A stretch of DNA of 64,000 nucleotides from Rhea pennata (Eukaryota > Chordata > Aves > Rheiformes > Rheidae), in the NCBI RefSeq assembly GCF_028389875.1, contig NW_026907680.1, positions 2,790,001 to 2,854,000 on the forward strand. The letters run 5' to 3'. The notes under the pieces are model-generated. The model ran no database searches, was not told where the DNA came from, and was given only the letters and a program-made list of their open reading frames with translations. Shown piece after piece: positions 1-23,419 of this stretch (positions are counted from its first letter, which is position 1; every line of letters starts with the position of its first letter). Both the position numbers and the translations under genes were made by a program.

Positions 1-2042
1 GGCCTTCCACTCGTGTATGCAGTGTGCTTCCCAGGCTCCGACAAAGGAAAGGTATGGGCGGAGGAGGAGGGGAAACTGGTTCCTCTGCAGTCCCTGCTTT
101 GTGACAGGACCTATTTCAAAGCACGGAGCTCATCAGAGAGGTCCTTTTTGCTCCAGGATCTTTTCCTCACCTAGCACTGTGATTTGTTTCTCTACAGCTT
201 TCAACATTTGCTGGCGTGTCCACAAACCTATTGCCTAACACTAGCATTTTTGAATGTCATCGCGTGCTGACTGGGAGCAATGATGTCATTTATTGGCTTT
301 TGAGACTTTATCTGATTGTGCTCGATGCAGGAAGACACTGAGGGTCTTCTTGGTTGGTTTACATAGTCCTGTAGAGGAGCTTCCCTGGAAAAAAGGATGT
401 TTCGACAGGGCAAGTGGTACCTGTGTGTGTGTTTGTGTATGCATATACATCTCCATCGAGAAGGCTCAGCAGAAAGCGGCTAAAAGATTTGTCCTCCATA
501 AAACTGCCTTTCTGAGCTGTGAAGGAAGATGGGACACTTGGAGACAGAGAGACCTGCAGGGGTCCAGGTTGGCCAATGGTGTAAGTAGATATGGTCGGCG
601 GGTTTTCTGAAAATGTGTGGGGCATATCACAGAATTACAGAGTGGGTAAGGTTGGAAGGGACCTCAGGGGATCATCTAGTCCTACCTCCCTGCTCAGGCA
701 GGGTCACCTAGACCATGTTAGACAGGGTTGCATCCGGGCAGGGTCTGAATCTCTCCAGAGAAGGAGACTCCACAATGTCTCTGGGAAACCTCTCCCAGTG
801 CTTGGTCACTCTCACAGGAAAGAAATTCCTCCTCATATTGAGGCGGAGCTTCTGCTGGTTCAGTTTGTGCCCGTTGCCTCTTGTCCTGTTGCATGGCACT
901 AGTGAAAAGAGTTCGGCCCCATCCCTTTGATGGGGATATCCAGTGGAATTTCCTTCACTCTCTTTCAAGAGCCCATTGAGTGATAATCAAACACAAAAAA
1001 TCAAATGTCTTCCTCTGTGTGGGCCCCTTTCATTTTGAGTTCCTCTGAGGGCTTTACATCTCTCTACATTTTTGCACCGTCCAATCCCATGTACTATTTA
1101 TTTCCACAAACACTTTGGGCTACGTGTTCTGGAATACTAACACTGGATTTTTTTTTCCCCCTCTCCCAGGTGCAGGTGAAGCTGGAAGTACATGTGTTGG
1201 CCTCCACACATCTACTGAAGGATCTTCAGCAAATGCCACTTTCTAGGGTAATACAGAGGCATTGTGATACTCTGAGCAGAAAGGATGTGACTGGAACAAA
1301 ACACTATGGAAAGCTGGTGAAAAATATTTGCTTTACGCAGCACGGTAATGGTTTCCCACTAAATGGTCTGGCTGTGAGAAATCCTTGCTGCAGGCTGAAC
1401 CTAAACTCCAAGGGGTTTCAAAAGTTGCCAGGCACACTGCACTTCCCCCTAACAAGCCTGCAGGGATACGGAGCTTGTCTGGCACCGTAAAGTCCATGTC
1501 CCTTCTTGTGCGAGTAACCAACTGGCTAACCTTTCTTCTGCAGCTTGATGGAGCTGCCTAAACATTTTGTATGGAAGCACATGTGTGGTCTTGCTCAAGT
1601 CAGGCGCTGCCTTTTAGCCAAAGCAGTCCCTCTGCTCCCTTCCATTCTCTTCCGGCTACAGACATGTAGCGTTTTCAGCGTTCTCTTAGCACTGAGCACA
1701 TTGCTCTTGGATCTGTTCTGTGTCCCCTACTTCAGTCCTCCTGCACTGGAAAACCCTGTAGTGCAGCCCAGAATGGCCACTGGCAGGCACAAGGCTTTGA
1801 TGCTGAGTGTGAGGGCACTTGTGCCTTGCACCCGGGAGCGTCGCAGCAGGAAAATGGTGTCAGTGCTGACAGGGAGGTGATTCCAGCCCCACCCACCTGG
1901 AAGCCAGGAGGAAGAACCTTGCTGCTGCTTCTGCTAGTGAGCTCACTTGGGCCTCAAGACCTGAGAGGCCACCAGTGGCCACAAGGCTGCTGTTAGTGCC
2001 TAGGAGGGCACAACCAGCCCGAGGAAGCAGCAGGGGTGTTGG
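1..2042 (+). repeat. Segmental repeat U, copy U1 (partial at window start)
   Basis: This segment recurs at about 33,936-36,367 (same strand) and, inverted, at about 47,383-49,440. The first bases also match 31,951-32,004. Similarity is high along its whole length, including non-coding stretches, which shows a recent duplication. It contains a CR1 fragment at 628-935. A 161-codon open frame at 1005-1490 is broken in both other copies, and a hydrophobic open frame sits at 1545-1880. I recognise no family in either, so I treat the unit as non-coding duplicated DNA. Homology to the other copies stops exactly where the retroviral LTR begins. Confidence 0.8.
628..935 (-). mobile_element. CR1 LINE 3' fragment
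   Basis: Read on the minus strand this is the end of CR1 ORF2 (LFSLVP, LRLNMRRNFF, HWERFPR and similar words) followed by the CR1 tail and a GATTCTGTGAT-like terminus. Copy U3 has the same insertion at 48,491-48,797. U2 has the uninterrupted empty site at about 34,330, with GCATAT running straight into CCAGTGG, so the ends here are fixed to within a few bases. Confidence 0.9.
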
Positions 2043-2594
2043 TGTTAGAGAAATACTGTGGGGAAAACCTTGCAAATAGTTAACAAGACTCAGGGACACG
2101 GGGGAGAGAAAAACAGTACTGCAAAGGATAACCAGCTCCGGCTAAATGACCTTCATGAAACCACAGCGCTGTAAAGATTGCGAGGAGTAGGTAAGACAAA
2201 AAGATCAGAATAACCCAGAAGTGACCTGAGGTTCATTAAGGCTTATTAACATATTGAACTTCACACCCCTAAATGAATAATGAGATGGAAATGACATGAT
2301 AATGATGTTACCGCCTCTTCTTCGCTTCCTATGCTAATTAACAAGAATGTGAAAGCGCAAGCGCAGAGCGATTACCTGAGGTAATGAAACTGTAACCAAC
2401 AGGAAAACTTGCATGAAGTACTCTTTGAAAAGCGTGTATAAACAAAGAACGAGAAGGGGAGGAGGTGTGCTAGCTTTGTGGATTTACCAGCTAGCCCCAT
2501 CTCTGCGCAGAAATGAAATCAACAAACGCCTCGACCCTTTGTGTCTATTGGTTGCTTGCACACCGGGTAACAGCACCCAGATTTTGGGACAACA
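2043..2594 (+). repeat. 5' LTR
   Basis: A 552-bp repeat begins TGTTAGAG and ends GGGACAACA. It matches 7812-8365 nearly end to end. A TATA-like TATAAA lies at 2437-2442. The matching site in the 3' LTR is mutated to TGTAAA. The central stretch from about 2265 to 2390 is identical in both LTRs. Confidence 0.93.
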
Positions 2595-2597
2595 GTT

Positions 2598-2615
2598 TGG
2601 CGACCCAGGTGGGAC
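2598..2615 (+). other. Retroviral primer-binding site
   Basis: Three bases after the CA end of the 5' LTR comes an 18-base element starting TGGCGACCC, the expected place and start (TGG) for a sequence complementary to a tRNA 3' end. I cannot assign the tRNA with confidence. A GTGAGT splice-donor-like site follows in the leader at 2813. Confidence 0.7.
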
Positions 2616-2984
2616 TTGCCAGAAGGCTTTGCCTGGATCATCTTGCCATTCCCGACAGCAGACTGGATCGGATCAAGCTCCAGGACGCACTGACCTGTTG
2701 ATGGGAGAGTCCTCCGACCTCCCTCCGTAGTCGGGGCGACAAGAGCTGCAAAGGTGCAACGCTGACCAGAGGTATTTGTGCCAGGGTGAAAGGGGGGTGA
2801 ATCTTTGGATTGGTGAGTATAAACTTTACCTACTTCCACGGAAGATTATGTTGGATTATGTCACACATAGACACTTGGCAAAGGTTGCCTTAAATTGGCC
2901 AGAGGGGTCAGAGCTGAGTGTGCACAAAGGTACGGGAAAAAAGGTATTTCTAGGTAATAAGGTTGGTATTTCTAGGTAATTAAC

Positions 2985-4486
2985 ATGGGATCAAGCCAAT
3001 CCATGATTCCTCCCTGTAGCCCTTTGGGTTGTATTTTGAAACACTGGAATATTTTTGGAGGAGATCGGATGACAAAAAAAAAAAAAAAAAAAGAATGAAA
3101 AGATGTTGTAATCAATGGTGGCCAATATATAAGCTGGAATGTGATGAGAAATGGCCAAAAAATGAACTATAACACTATATTACAGTTACTGCTGTTTTGT
3201 TGCTGGAAGGGGAAGTGGGATGAGATACCCTATGTGGAGGCTTTTGTGTCACTATATAGGGAAGCAGAAATTCAGAGGGAATGTGAACCTATAAGTAAGG
3301 AGGAATCTGTAATGGTTGCAGTAGGAAAGAAGGAAGAGAGTGGGTATTGTGCTAACAGACAAATTCTGAATGGAGAGGAGCAGGAGGATGTACAACTACT
3401 GACAGTGCCCCCCTCTTGTGGAAACGATTCCACCGCAGTTGAAGCATCGGCCCCCCCGCTAGAAAGCCAAGAGTCCAGCCCTATTTCTGGCCAAACTAGG
3501 AGATGGAAACAACCTGTTCTACAGGCTCCTTTGAGACAAGCGGTGGGACCAGAAGGGCTGCCAGTATTTGTACATGTTCCTTTTACAGCCTCGGATTTAC
3601 TAAACTGGAAGCAGTCTGTTGGATCATATAGGGAAAATCCTGAGAAGCTGCATCAGCTTTTGGAGACTATTATGATAACTCATAATCCTAACTGGGGAGA
3701 TGTGCAGGCGCTGTTGAATGCTTTCCTGACGGGAGAAGAAAGGAGGCTGGTAATTGCTAAGGCAAAAGAAGAGGGTGAGAGAAGGGACAGAAAGGGGGAA
3801 CCTGAGGTCTATTTACGCACCAGAAAGGATCCAGAGTGGGATCCAAATAGGAGTGGGGGTAGGGAGCTATTGAGGCAGTATCAACAGCTAATCTTATACG
3901 GGTTTCGGTACAGAGTTCCGAAACCAAAGAACGCATCAAAACTGTATGAAGTAAAGCAAGGGCCTGAAGCAAATCCCTCGGCCTTTTATGAAAGATTATG
4001 CGGAAGAGCCAGAAAATGGACAGACCTGGATCCAAATGAGGAAGCGAATCAAAGGCTGTTTAATATGCTCTTCATTGGCTAGTCAGCTCAGGATATTAGA
4101 AAGAAGCTGCAGAAGGTAGATGGAGCTGGGGGAATGTCTATTCCACAGCTGATAGAAATAGCGTGTAAGGTATAGAATAATCGAGATGAAAAGAGAACAA
4201 GAGAAATCGAATGAAACTGCAGGCTTCTCTCCTGGCAGCTGTCCAGAGGAATGAATTCCAAGGCAGGGGCAGGGGAAGCAGGAGAGGTAACAGAGGAGGA
4301 AGAGGTGGAAGGGGAGGGAGGCCAGGAGGAGGCCTCCCTAGACCCGCTTTGGGTCCAAATCAATGTGCAATTTGTAAGCAGGAAGGGCACTGGAAAGATG
4401 AATGTCCAAAGCAAAGAAGGATAACAAAGCTACAGAGCCCAGCAAACACCAACCTAATTATGTTAGAGGAGTCAGATATGGAATGA
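2985..4486 (+). pseudogene. ERV gag remnant (matrix, capsid, nucleocapsid)
   Basis: The likely original start is the ATG at 2985, which opens with Met-Gly, the usual myristoylation signal for membrane targeting. Within about 100 bases the frame enters a run of 19 A (3074-3092), and it shifts again near 3160. The longest open stretch is 3141-4082, which ends at an in-frame TAG. It carries the capsid-like region (about 3580-4040, with NWKQSVGSY and WGDVQALLNAFL). A further stop and frameshift precede 4211-4486, the nucleocapsid part: an Arg/Gly-rich stretch followed by a single CCHC knuckle (CAICKQEGHWKDEC) at about 4366-4410. At least two frameshifts and two stops break it. Confidence 0.9.
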
Positions 4487-4544
4487 AGGGGACCAGGGGA
4501 GAAAATCAGAATTTCCTCAGCTGATCCCCTGGTTCCAGTAAAGC

Positions 4545-6150
4545 TGGGGAATGAAACTATAGATTTTTTTATTAGATAGTGGAGCCACTCATTCAGTGAT
4601 AACTATTTGTAAAGGACCCTTAAGTAAGGGTCCACCATTGTTGGGGCTACGGGAAGGAAAGCTTTGAGGCCATTTTTGCAACCAATGGAGTGCACGATTG
4701 GAGGTACTAAATTGACTCATGAATTTCTCTATAAGCCAGAGTGTCCCCTCCCTTTATTAGGACGGGATTTACTATGCAAACTGAATGCGCAGGTGACCTT
4801 TTCTGAGAGTTCCATGCGGCTCCACAGCCCTCCAGAATCGGCATGGAGAGCACAAATCTGCCTTTTGGTGGGATCGGCTCCAGACGATAACAGTGCAAGT
4901 ATCCCTTCAAGTGTATTGGATGCGGTGATTCCCTTGGTTTGGGCCTCAACAAAGCCAGGCAAAGCAAAAAACGCGACTCCGGTCAAAATAGAGCTGCAAC
5001 CAGGAGCGAAGCCAGTTAGGGTGCATCAGTACCCTATCAAGCTAGAAGCACGTAGAGGATTGGAACCCCTAATTAATGCCTTCTTGCAATATGGCTTGCT
5101 TAGAGAGTGTCAGTCTGAGTTTAATACACCAATCCTGCCGGTAAGGAAACCGCGCTCCCAAGAATATCGACCGGTCCAGGACCTGAGGGCAGTGAACCAA
5201 ATAACAAAAGATATCCATCCAAGTGTGGCAAACCTATATACTCTTTTAGCCTCAGTGCCTGAGACTAACAGTTGTTTTACAGTGCTAGATTTAAAAGATG
5301 CCTTTTTTTCTGTATTCCTATAGAGGAACAAAGCCAGACAATTTTCGCCTTTGAATGGGAAAGTCCCACTACAAGGAGGAAGGAGCAGTTATGCTGGACA
5401 GTCCTTCCTCAAGGATTCAAGGACAGCCCTACCGTGTTTGGTGAGATCTTGGCCAAAGAACTAGCCCAATGGCAGGAAGGTAACAAAAATGTCACTCTTT
5501 TACTGTATGTGGATGACATTTTGAGTGGAGTGGATTCAGAGCAAATATGTTTAGAGGCGACAGTGAGTCTGTTCAATTTTTTGGGACTTGCCGGGTATCG
5601 TGTTTCAAAGAAAAAGGCTCAGATTGCGAAGAAGGAAGTCCAATATCTTGGATTTAAAATATCAAAAGGAGAACGTGCACTAGGAGCGGAAAGAAAAGAG
5701 GCTATATGCCGAATTGCAGGACCCCGCACAAAAAGACAGCTGAGGGGATTCTTGGGAATGGCAGGATTTTGCTATATATGGATCCCTAATTTTGTGCTGA
5801 TAACTAAACCTTTATATGCAGCCCTAAAGGGTCCGGGAGAATGGTTAGAGTGGACCCCAGCATGCCGTGCTAGTTTCGATGAAATAAAAAAGAAATTGAT
5901 GGAAGCTCCCGCACTGGGACTCCCAGATATGGCTAAACCCAAATGCTTGGGAGCTGGAAAAGACCGGTGGCGTATCTTTCTAAACAATTAGATGAAGTAA
6001 GTAAAGGATGGCTGTCCTGCCTCCGGGCTATAGCAGCCACCATCTTATTAATACAAGCAAGATTGTTACAAGCAATAATGGAACCCAAAGAAGTAGCTAT
6101 AATGCATTGCAAAGCCCACCAGAAGGGAAATAGTGAAGTGACACAAGAAG
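4545..6150 (+). pseudogene. ERV protease and reverse transcriptase remnant, RNase H mostly deleted
   Basis: The aspartic protease active site DSGA is at 4575-4586, after a T-rich run where the frame is disturbed. The protease C-terminal GRDLL motif is at about 4761. The reverse transcriptase follows in 4900-5323, then shifts frame at about 5310 (T7 run) into 5272-5991. Its catalytic YVDD box is at 5506-5517, with LPQGFKDSP upstream. At about 5940 the RT end joins directly to the tether/connection region ([11 protein letters not shown]), and then after ~35 codons to a point near the integrase. Most of the RNase H domain and its catalytic acids are therefore absent. This copy cannot make active enzyme. 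Confidence 0.9.
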
Positions 6151-7368
6151 GAGAGCAGATATGGCAGCCGAAAAGGCAGCACTAGCAGGACAGGTGATTG
6201 GGGCTTTATTACCCAGTAGAAAAATGCAAATGAGACCTCCTGAATATTCAGACAAAGTAAACCAATTGGCAGAAAGGCTAGAATGTACAAAAAATGCTGA
6301 AGGGTGGTGGGTCACCCCAAATGGACAAGCTTTAACTACAGCCAAAATGATGGAAGTGCTCCTCAAGAGACTGCATGAAGAAACTCACATGGGAGCAGAT
6401 GCTATGATAAGCAGCGTAAAAAAGATACGCTGTGGGATCAAAGATGCTATCAAATGCTGACCTTATTGTAAGGAGATGCCCCACCTGTTGTGCAACTAAT
6501 CCCAAAATTCAGAAGAAACCACCTATGGGAGAACTAAGAAGAGGATTAACCCCAGGGGAACACTGGCAGATCGATTTCTCTCAATTGCCTAAATGTGGTC
6601 GGTTTAAATATTTACTTGTTTTGGTAGATACATTTTCTGGTTGGCCAGAAGCCTTCCCATGCTCCACCAATCGTGCAAAAAGAAGTAATTAAGATTTTAC
6701 TACAAGAGATAATTCCTCGATTTGGGATTCCTGAAGGTATATCCTCAGATAATGGACCTCATTTTATTTCAGAGGTGGTTCAAGGAACATCCAGATTTTT
6801 ACAGATGAAATGGGAATTACACACTCCATGCAGACCCCAGTCTAGCGGTAAGGTAGAAAGAATGAACCAAACACTTAAAAGACATATTTCAAAACTGTGT
6901 CAGGAAACCCATCTTAAATGGGTAGATGTATTACCAATGGCCTTGATGAGAATAAGAATAACCCTGAGAATAAAAGAGGGAGTAAGCCCTTTTGAAATAC
7001 TTTACGGGAACGCTTACCCAATTAATGAAATGGGGGGACGAAGTGATCAAATGCATGTAAGAGGGGAAGAAATGTTGAGAGAGTATTTATTGTCTTTGTC
7101 TCGGGTACTAACATCTTTACATAGGTACCTTAATCAACGTACCCCCCTTCCATTGGACTCCCCTGTGCATGACTTCAAGCCTGGGCATCTAGCTTATATT
7201 GGGACATGGAAAGAAGAACCACTAAGAGAAAAGTGGAAAGGACCTTACCTGGTGCTTCTGACAACTCCTACTGCAGTAAAGGTGGAGGGAATAAGTTCCT
7301 GGACCCACTATTCCCAAATAAAGAAGGCACCTTTGAATGACTCGTGGACTGCCACACCCACAAGATAG
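6151..7368 (+). pseudogene. ERV integrase remnant
   Basis: This strand-transfer enzyme is recognised from three parts in three overlapping frames. The HHCC zinc domain has its His pair near 6375-6390 and its Cys pair near 6478-6490, with a stop and frame change between them. The catalytic core has the first Asp at 6573 and the second at 6748. The Glu is at 6856, giving the D-x35-E spacing of retroviral integrases, with a frame change at an A run near 6676. The C-terminal region at about 7230-7340 has the WKGPYLVLL (GPY/F) module typical of gammaretroviruses. The last open frame (6673-7368) is long but has no start of its own. Confidence 0.92.
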
Positions 7369-7811
7369 CTCTCAAGATAAGAAAAGTTACAAAAGTGATG
7401 AATTGCACTTGGAAAACTGAACTTTTTTATATGGAAATAGAGTGCTCTTAGTGTTATTAGGTGTTATTTTGCATTCTGATAGTATTGTTAATTATAGATA
7501 GAGCTGATTTACAAGAATATTGATTTGTTTAATTTAATTTGTTTGCTATAGAGTTAAGATGGAAAATGAGGACATTGTTAACTTTGTTATGCATGCTCAT
7601 TGGTACAACTAACCTGATTTTGTAGCTTATTTGGGCCTTCAGAAAAAGTGACTCAGATATTACTACTTGCTTCTCTATTCCCCAAATCTCCTGGATTACC
7701 CATGCCATGGGAAATACTTAGAATTAACTTAACATCCATGTAAGAATAATTGAAGTTGTTTAAATGAGACTTGCTAGATAAGTGATATTAACAAGTCTCA
7801 AAGGGGGGAAT
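7369..7811 (+). other. ERV env-deleted segment and polypurine tract
   Basis: Only ~430 bases separate the end of integrase from the 3' LTR, where an env gene of over 1.5 kb would be expected. I see no surface or transmembrane glycoprotein motif. Bases 7799-7811 (CAAAGGGGGGAAT) form the polypurine tract for plus-strand priming, directly against the TG of the 3' LTR. Confidence 0.85.
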
Positions 7812-8365
7812 TGCTAGAGAAATACTGTGAGAAGAAACCTTGCAAATAGTTAACAAGACTCAAGGACAAGGGAGAGAGAAAAACAGTACTGCAAAGGATA
7901 ACCAGCTCCGGCTAAATAACCTTCATGAAACCACAGCGCTGTGAAGATTGTGAGGGGTAGGTAAGACAAAAACAGCAGAATAACCCAGAAGTGACCTTAG
8001 GTTCATTAAGGCTTATTAACATACTAAACTTCACACCCCTAAATGAATAATGAGATGGAAATGACATGATAATGATGTTACCGCCTCTTCTTCGCTTCCT
8101 ATGCTAATTAACAAGAATGTGAAAGCGCAAGCGCAGAGCGATTACCTGAGGTAATGAAACTGTAACCAATAGAAAGATTTGTATAAAATACTCCCTGAAA
8201 AGCGTGTGTAAATCAAGAATGAGAGGGGGAGGAGGTGTGTTAGCTTTGTGGATCTACCACCTAGCCCCCATCTCTGCGCAGAAATGAAATCAACAAATAT
8301 CTCGACCCTGTGTGTCTATTGGTTGCTTGCACACCGGGTAACAGCACCCAGATTTTGGGACAACA
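7812..8365 (+). repeat. 3' LTR
   Basis: The 554-bp repeat starts TGCTAGAG and ends GGGACAACA. It is about 93% identical to the 5' LTR by eye. The sequence after 8365 (GTATCGCAG) does not match the bases before 2043, so no target-site duplication is seen. Confidence 0.93.
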
Positions 8366-9767
8366 GTATCGCAGTTTTACCCCTCTGTTTAAAAAAATAA
8401 ACCACATCAACTTCTAACGCCCTTTTTGATTTGCCTGAATTTGCAAGGGATGCCCCCCCTTAAAAAGCGGGGCCCGCTCTATGAAACAAAGGCAAGTGTT
8501 TTCCCCCAAAAGCCAATTCCGCAGAAGGGGAACGGCGGCACGTGCAGGCGTGGTGAGACGCTCGCGCAGGCGTCGTTCCGCAGCGGGGACGTTCCACTGC
8601 TGCCCGAGCTTTGAGACCGTCACTGCAACGGGAACCGCAGCTTGGCCGGCGGCCCCAGAGCTTGACTCGTTCCCGAGAAGCCGGAGGCTCTGGCCAGGCG
8701 GCGGCCGCTCGCCCCCAGGAGAAAAAAAGAGAAAAAAGCCATTTCTGGGCACGCTCTGGCGAGGCAGCAGGAACTTCGGGGTGTTCCCGTAAGTTCCTGG
8801 GATGAGCCCATGCAGGTGTATCCACTCTGGTTTCATGCAGGGATGCTGAAGCCACATGCCAGTCTGCAAGGCCCTAAAAGTAAGGAGCTGCTAGCAGAAA
8901 AGCTAATGTGAGAAATAAAAGAATTTTTAAAAAATTAAAAAGCAAAGGCAGGGTAACGTTCTAGTCGTACTCAATCACCCACAACATCTTCTGTCTCGTA
9001 AGATGGTCACATTTGAATGGTATGGTTATTTTGTTTTGTTTTAAATCTATTTTAAAAATACCTACTGAAACCAGCAAGTCAAAAAGTTTTCTCTTTCCCT
9101 TATATCTGCGGTGGAGACACCTGAAGCATCCAGAGAGGTCACAAAATCCAATTATTCCAATGAGCAGGGATAAAAGACAACGTCCTTTCAGATCGCATGT
9201 AATTAAATTAACCAAAAATCAGTGTAAGCGCTAACTTGGCGCCTGTTATGCCCGTCTGGAATCTCTTGGATCTTGTGAATCCGGCAGTTGGCATCGTTGC
9301 AGTAACTGTCTTTTCAAGGGACTGCTCGCCAGCGAGCGGCTGGGTACAACTGCGGGAGACACGTCCCAGCTGTGCTGTTGCATTCCACCCTCAAACGCAG
9401 CAAGCGCGGGTTCATTGCTGAGCCCTGCGGGCAGTTAAGCTCTTTAGAGTGCTTGAAGAGTAAATGCAACAGAAATAGCAAGGGGGGTTTAAATACGATT
9501 TGTTAAGGTGAGGAGCCAAATAGAAAAGACCTGCCTGGAGTTCCTGTTTAGATACATTTCATCAGTAAAAAACAATACAACGTTTTACAGAGTATCCTCC
9601 CCAAAACTGTACAGAAATTACAAACATTTCCCCTCTGTCCATAAAGCAGAGTTTAAATTATCCCATTTCATAGTCCATATTCAAGGCAACAAGTGAAACG
9701 ATGCTGCTCAGTTCGTCTTGTCGGAGAAGCAGGATCGTTCTTCTGAGCTGCAGTCCTGCTAGAGATG
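8366..9767. other. Intergenic and TMEM209 3' region with a small CpG-rich patch
   Basis: No gene is supported. About 8,480-8,800 is CpG-rich (AACGGCGGCACGTGC, GCGCAGGCGTCGTTCCGC), unlike the AT-rich DNA around it, and could be a small island or the relic of one. Its open frames on both strands have no splice or family support. 9,000-9,767 is AT-rich and would hold the TMEM209 3' UTR. I could not place its polyadenylation signal. Confidence 0.5.
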
Positions 9768-21768
<12,001 letters not shown>

Positions 21769-22195
21769 TTAGATTCTCACTCTGTACAAGACCTTTAAAA
21801 AAGTAAAAAAGCAAAAAGAAATTACATAAAAGGACTTCACATTGAGGTACCAAATCGTGTGCAGTGTTAAGAATGAGCTTCAGTGGTTTAAAAACAAAAA
21901 ACAAAAAACAAAAACAAAAAACCCAAAACAATATTCCTCTTATAAACTGCATAAGCACTGTCACCTCTTCACAGTGAAACAGTTTCCATTTTCTCCACTG
22001 AGGTACAGAGGACAGAAAAGAGAGCCAGATTCCAACAGCGTTTTTGAGAAATAGCATTTTTCGGAATGCTGAGGCAACACTGCCTTCTCCAAGCAAGGAA
22101 AACAGACCAAGAAAACATCTTGCACAACCTGGCAGTTTTCCTACTGAAAACACCCACCTATCTCCTTCTGTCAGCTCAGGACAGCTCTGTACCCT

Positions 22196-22590
22196 CCCCA
22201 CACCCTCCCCCCTTTACAACACAAAATGCCCTATGTAACAGAAATAACGCTTCCTACATATTCTACTCCTCTCATCACTCTAGCACACACCATGCCACAC
22301 ACACACACACACACGCGCGGGCGCGCTTGTCACCCGCCGGCAGCCCGCCGCACTCCCAGGCCTCGCTGCCAGGCCCTGAGTCGGCAGCGACACCGCCGCT
22401 CCGCTCCGCTCCGCCCCCGAGGGCGCCGCGGCCCAGGCCCAGGCCCAGGCCCCGCCCGCCGCCCCCACCGCAGCCGCCTCCAACGATTGGTCGCGCGGAC
22501 GTGACGTCACCGGAGCAGTTCTGCGGGGGGGAGGGGCGGGGCGGGGGGGAACGCCGTTGCCGGGGAGATGCCGTTAACGGCGGGGGGGGG
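22196..22590 (-). promoter_or_regulatory. CpG-island promoter, copy A (probable TMEM209 promoter)
   Basis: A dense CpG island. Reading on the minus strand gives a perfect CRE palindrome TGACGTCA (22502-22509), a CCAAT box (complement of 22485-22490), a GC-rich run, and a candidate exon-1 donor GGCGG|GTGACA ending at 22334. This order fits transcription towards TMEM209, whose first coding exon begins 0.6 kb further on at 21,717. The GC-box-like GGGGCGGGGCGG near 22,537 also belongs to this module. The same set of elements recurs in copy B. Confidence 0.7.
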
Positions 22591-22673
22591 GGGCGGGGGA
22601 GACGAATCTGCTTTTGAAAAACAACGTTCGCCCGTGCACAGCCCGGCCGCTTTCCTACTGAAAACCCCCGCCC

Positions 22674-23370
22674 GTGTCCGTCTCCAGACCCTCCGCACAC
22701 CCCCCCGCCTTTACGCCACAAAATGCCGCACACAACAGCAGTAACACTGGCCACTTTCCCTGCTCCTCCCATCAGCGCAGGAAACTGCCACGCCTCCCCC
22801 GGCCACAGGCTTCAAAACCTCTCAGCTACTTCGTCGCTGAACACAAACATACAAGAGTTTCCTCAGAGAACACGCGGTTTAACTGAAATGACAGGATTTC
22901 ACACGCACAGCCCTCTCCCACCTCCACCACCCTAGACCCTTCCCCACACCCCCCCCACTCTGGCACACACCACGACACGCACGGACACTTGTCACCTGCC
23001 AGCGGCCCGCCGCGCTCCCAGGCCTCGCTGACAGGCGCTGAGCGCGCACGCCCCGGCTCCCCCGCAGCCAAACCCCGCCGACCACAAGCAGACTCGGCCC
23101 CGCAACGAGCAGGCGCCCCGGGAGGGCGGCGACACCGCCGCTCCGCTCCGCTCCGCCCCCGAGGGCGGCCAGGCCCTGCCCCAGGCCCAGGCTCCGCCCG
23201 CCGCCCTCACCGCAGCCGCCCTCACCGCAGCCGCCTCCAACGATTGGTCGCGCGGACCCGTGACGTCACCGGAGGCAGTTCCGCGGGGGCGGGGACGCTG
23301 TTGACAGGGGGACGCGGATCCCAGCTGGATGCCGTTGCCAGGGGGACGCTCGCGCAGCCGCCCCGGACGC
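22674..23370 (-). promoter_or_regulatory. CpG-island promoter, copy B (tandem duplicate)
   Basis: The same blocks appear in the same order as copy A: the ACAAAATGCC block (22,720), the CACACACCA block (22,965), the TCCCAGGCCTCGCTG block, the run of CCGCTCCG repeats, the CCAAT box (complement of 23242-23247) and the CRE TGACGTCA (23261-23268). The candidate donor here is the better GGCAG|GTGACA, ending at 22996. Copy B has about 130-250 bp of extra sequence in two places. It could provide an alternative TMEM209 first exon or serve a plus-strand neighbour. Confidence 0.65.
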
Positions 23371-23419
23371 CCCGGCCGATGGTGCCTGCCCGACCCGGCC
23401 GCAAGCGGCGCCAGGCGCC

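Larger units (their letters stand above)
2043..8365 (+). mobile_element. Endogenous gammaretrovirus-like (class I) provirus, defective, env-less
   Basis: The layout is LTR, primer-binding site, leader, gag, pro-pol, a short remnant, polypurine tract, LTR. Class I (gamma-like) assignment rests on four points: one CCHC zinc knuckle in gag, gag and pol in adjacent stop-broken frames, a GPY/F-type integrase C-terminus and the capsid sequence style. The LTRs differ at about 38 of ~553 positions counted by eye (~7%), so the insertion is old. Stops, frameshifts, an internal RNase H deletion and loss of env make it incapable of coding any complete viral protein. No target-site duplication is visible. 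Confidence 0.93.

Noticed and set aside
1545..1880. Hydrophobic 111-codon open frame in U1 that could look like a membrane protein
   Set aside because: In U2 it diverges into unrelated sequence after the hydrophobic part. No start, splice or family support.
3074..3092. A19 run in gag as an assembly error that hides an intact gag
   Set aside because: Even ignoring this run, further frameshifts and stops (near 3160, 4080, 4172 and 4200) break the gene.
7369..7811. Possible env remnant of the ERV
   Set aside because: Too short, and without any glycoprotein motif, signal peptide or fusion-peptide-like stretch that I can identify.
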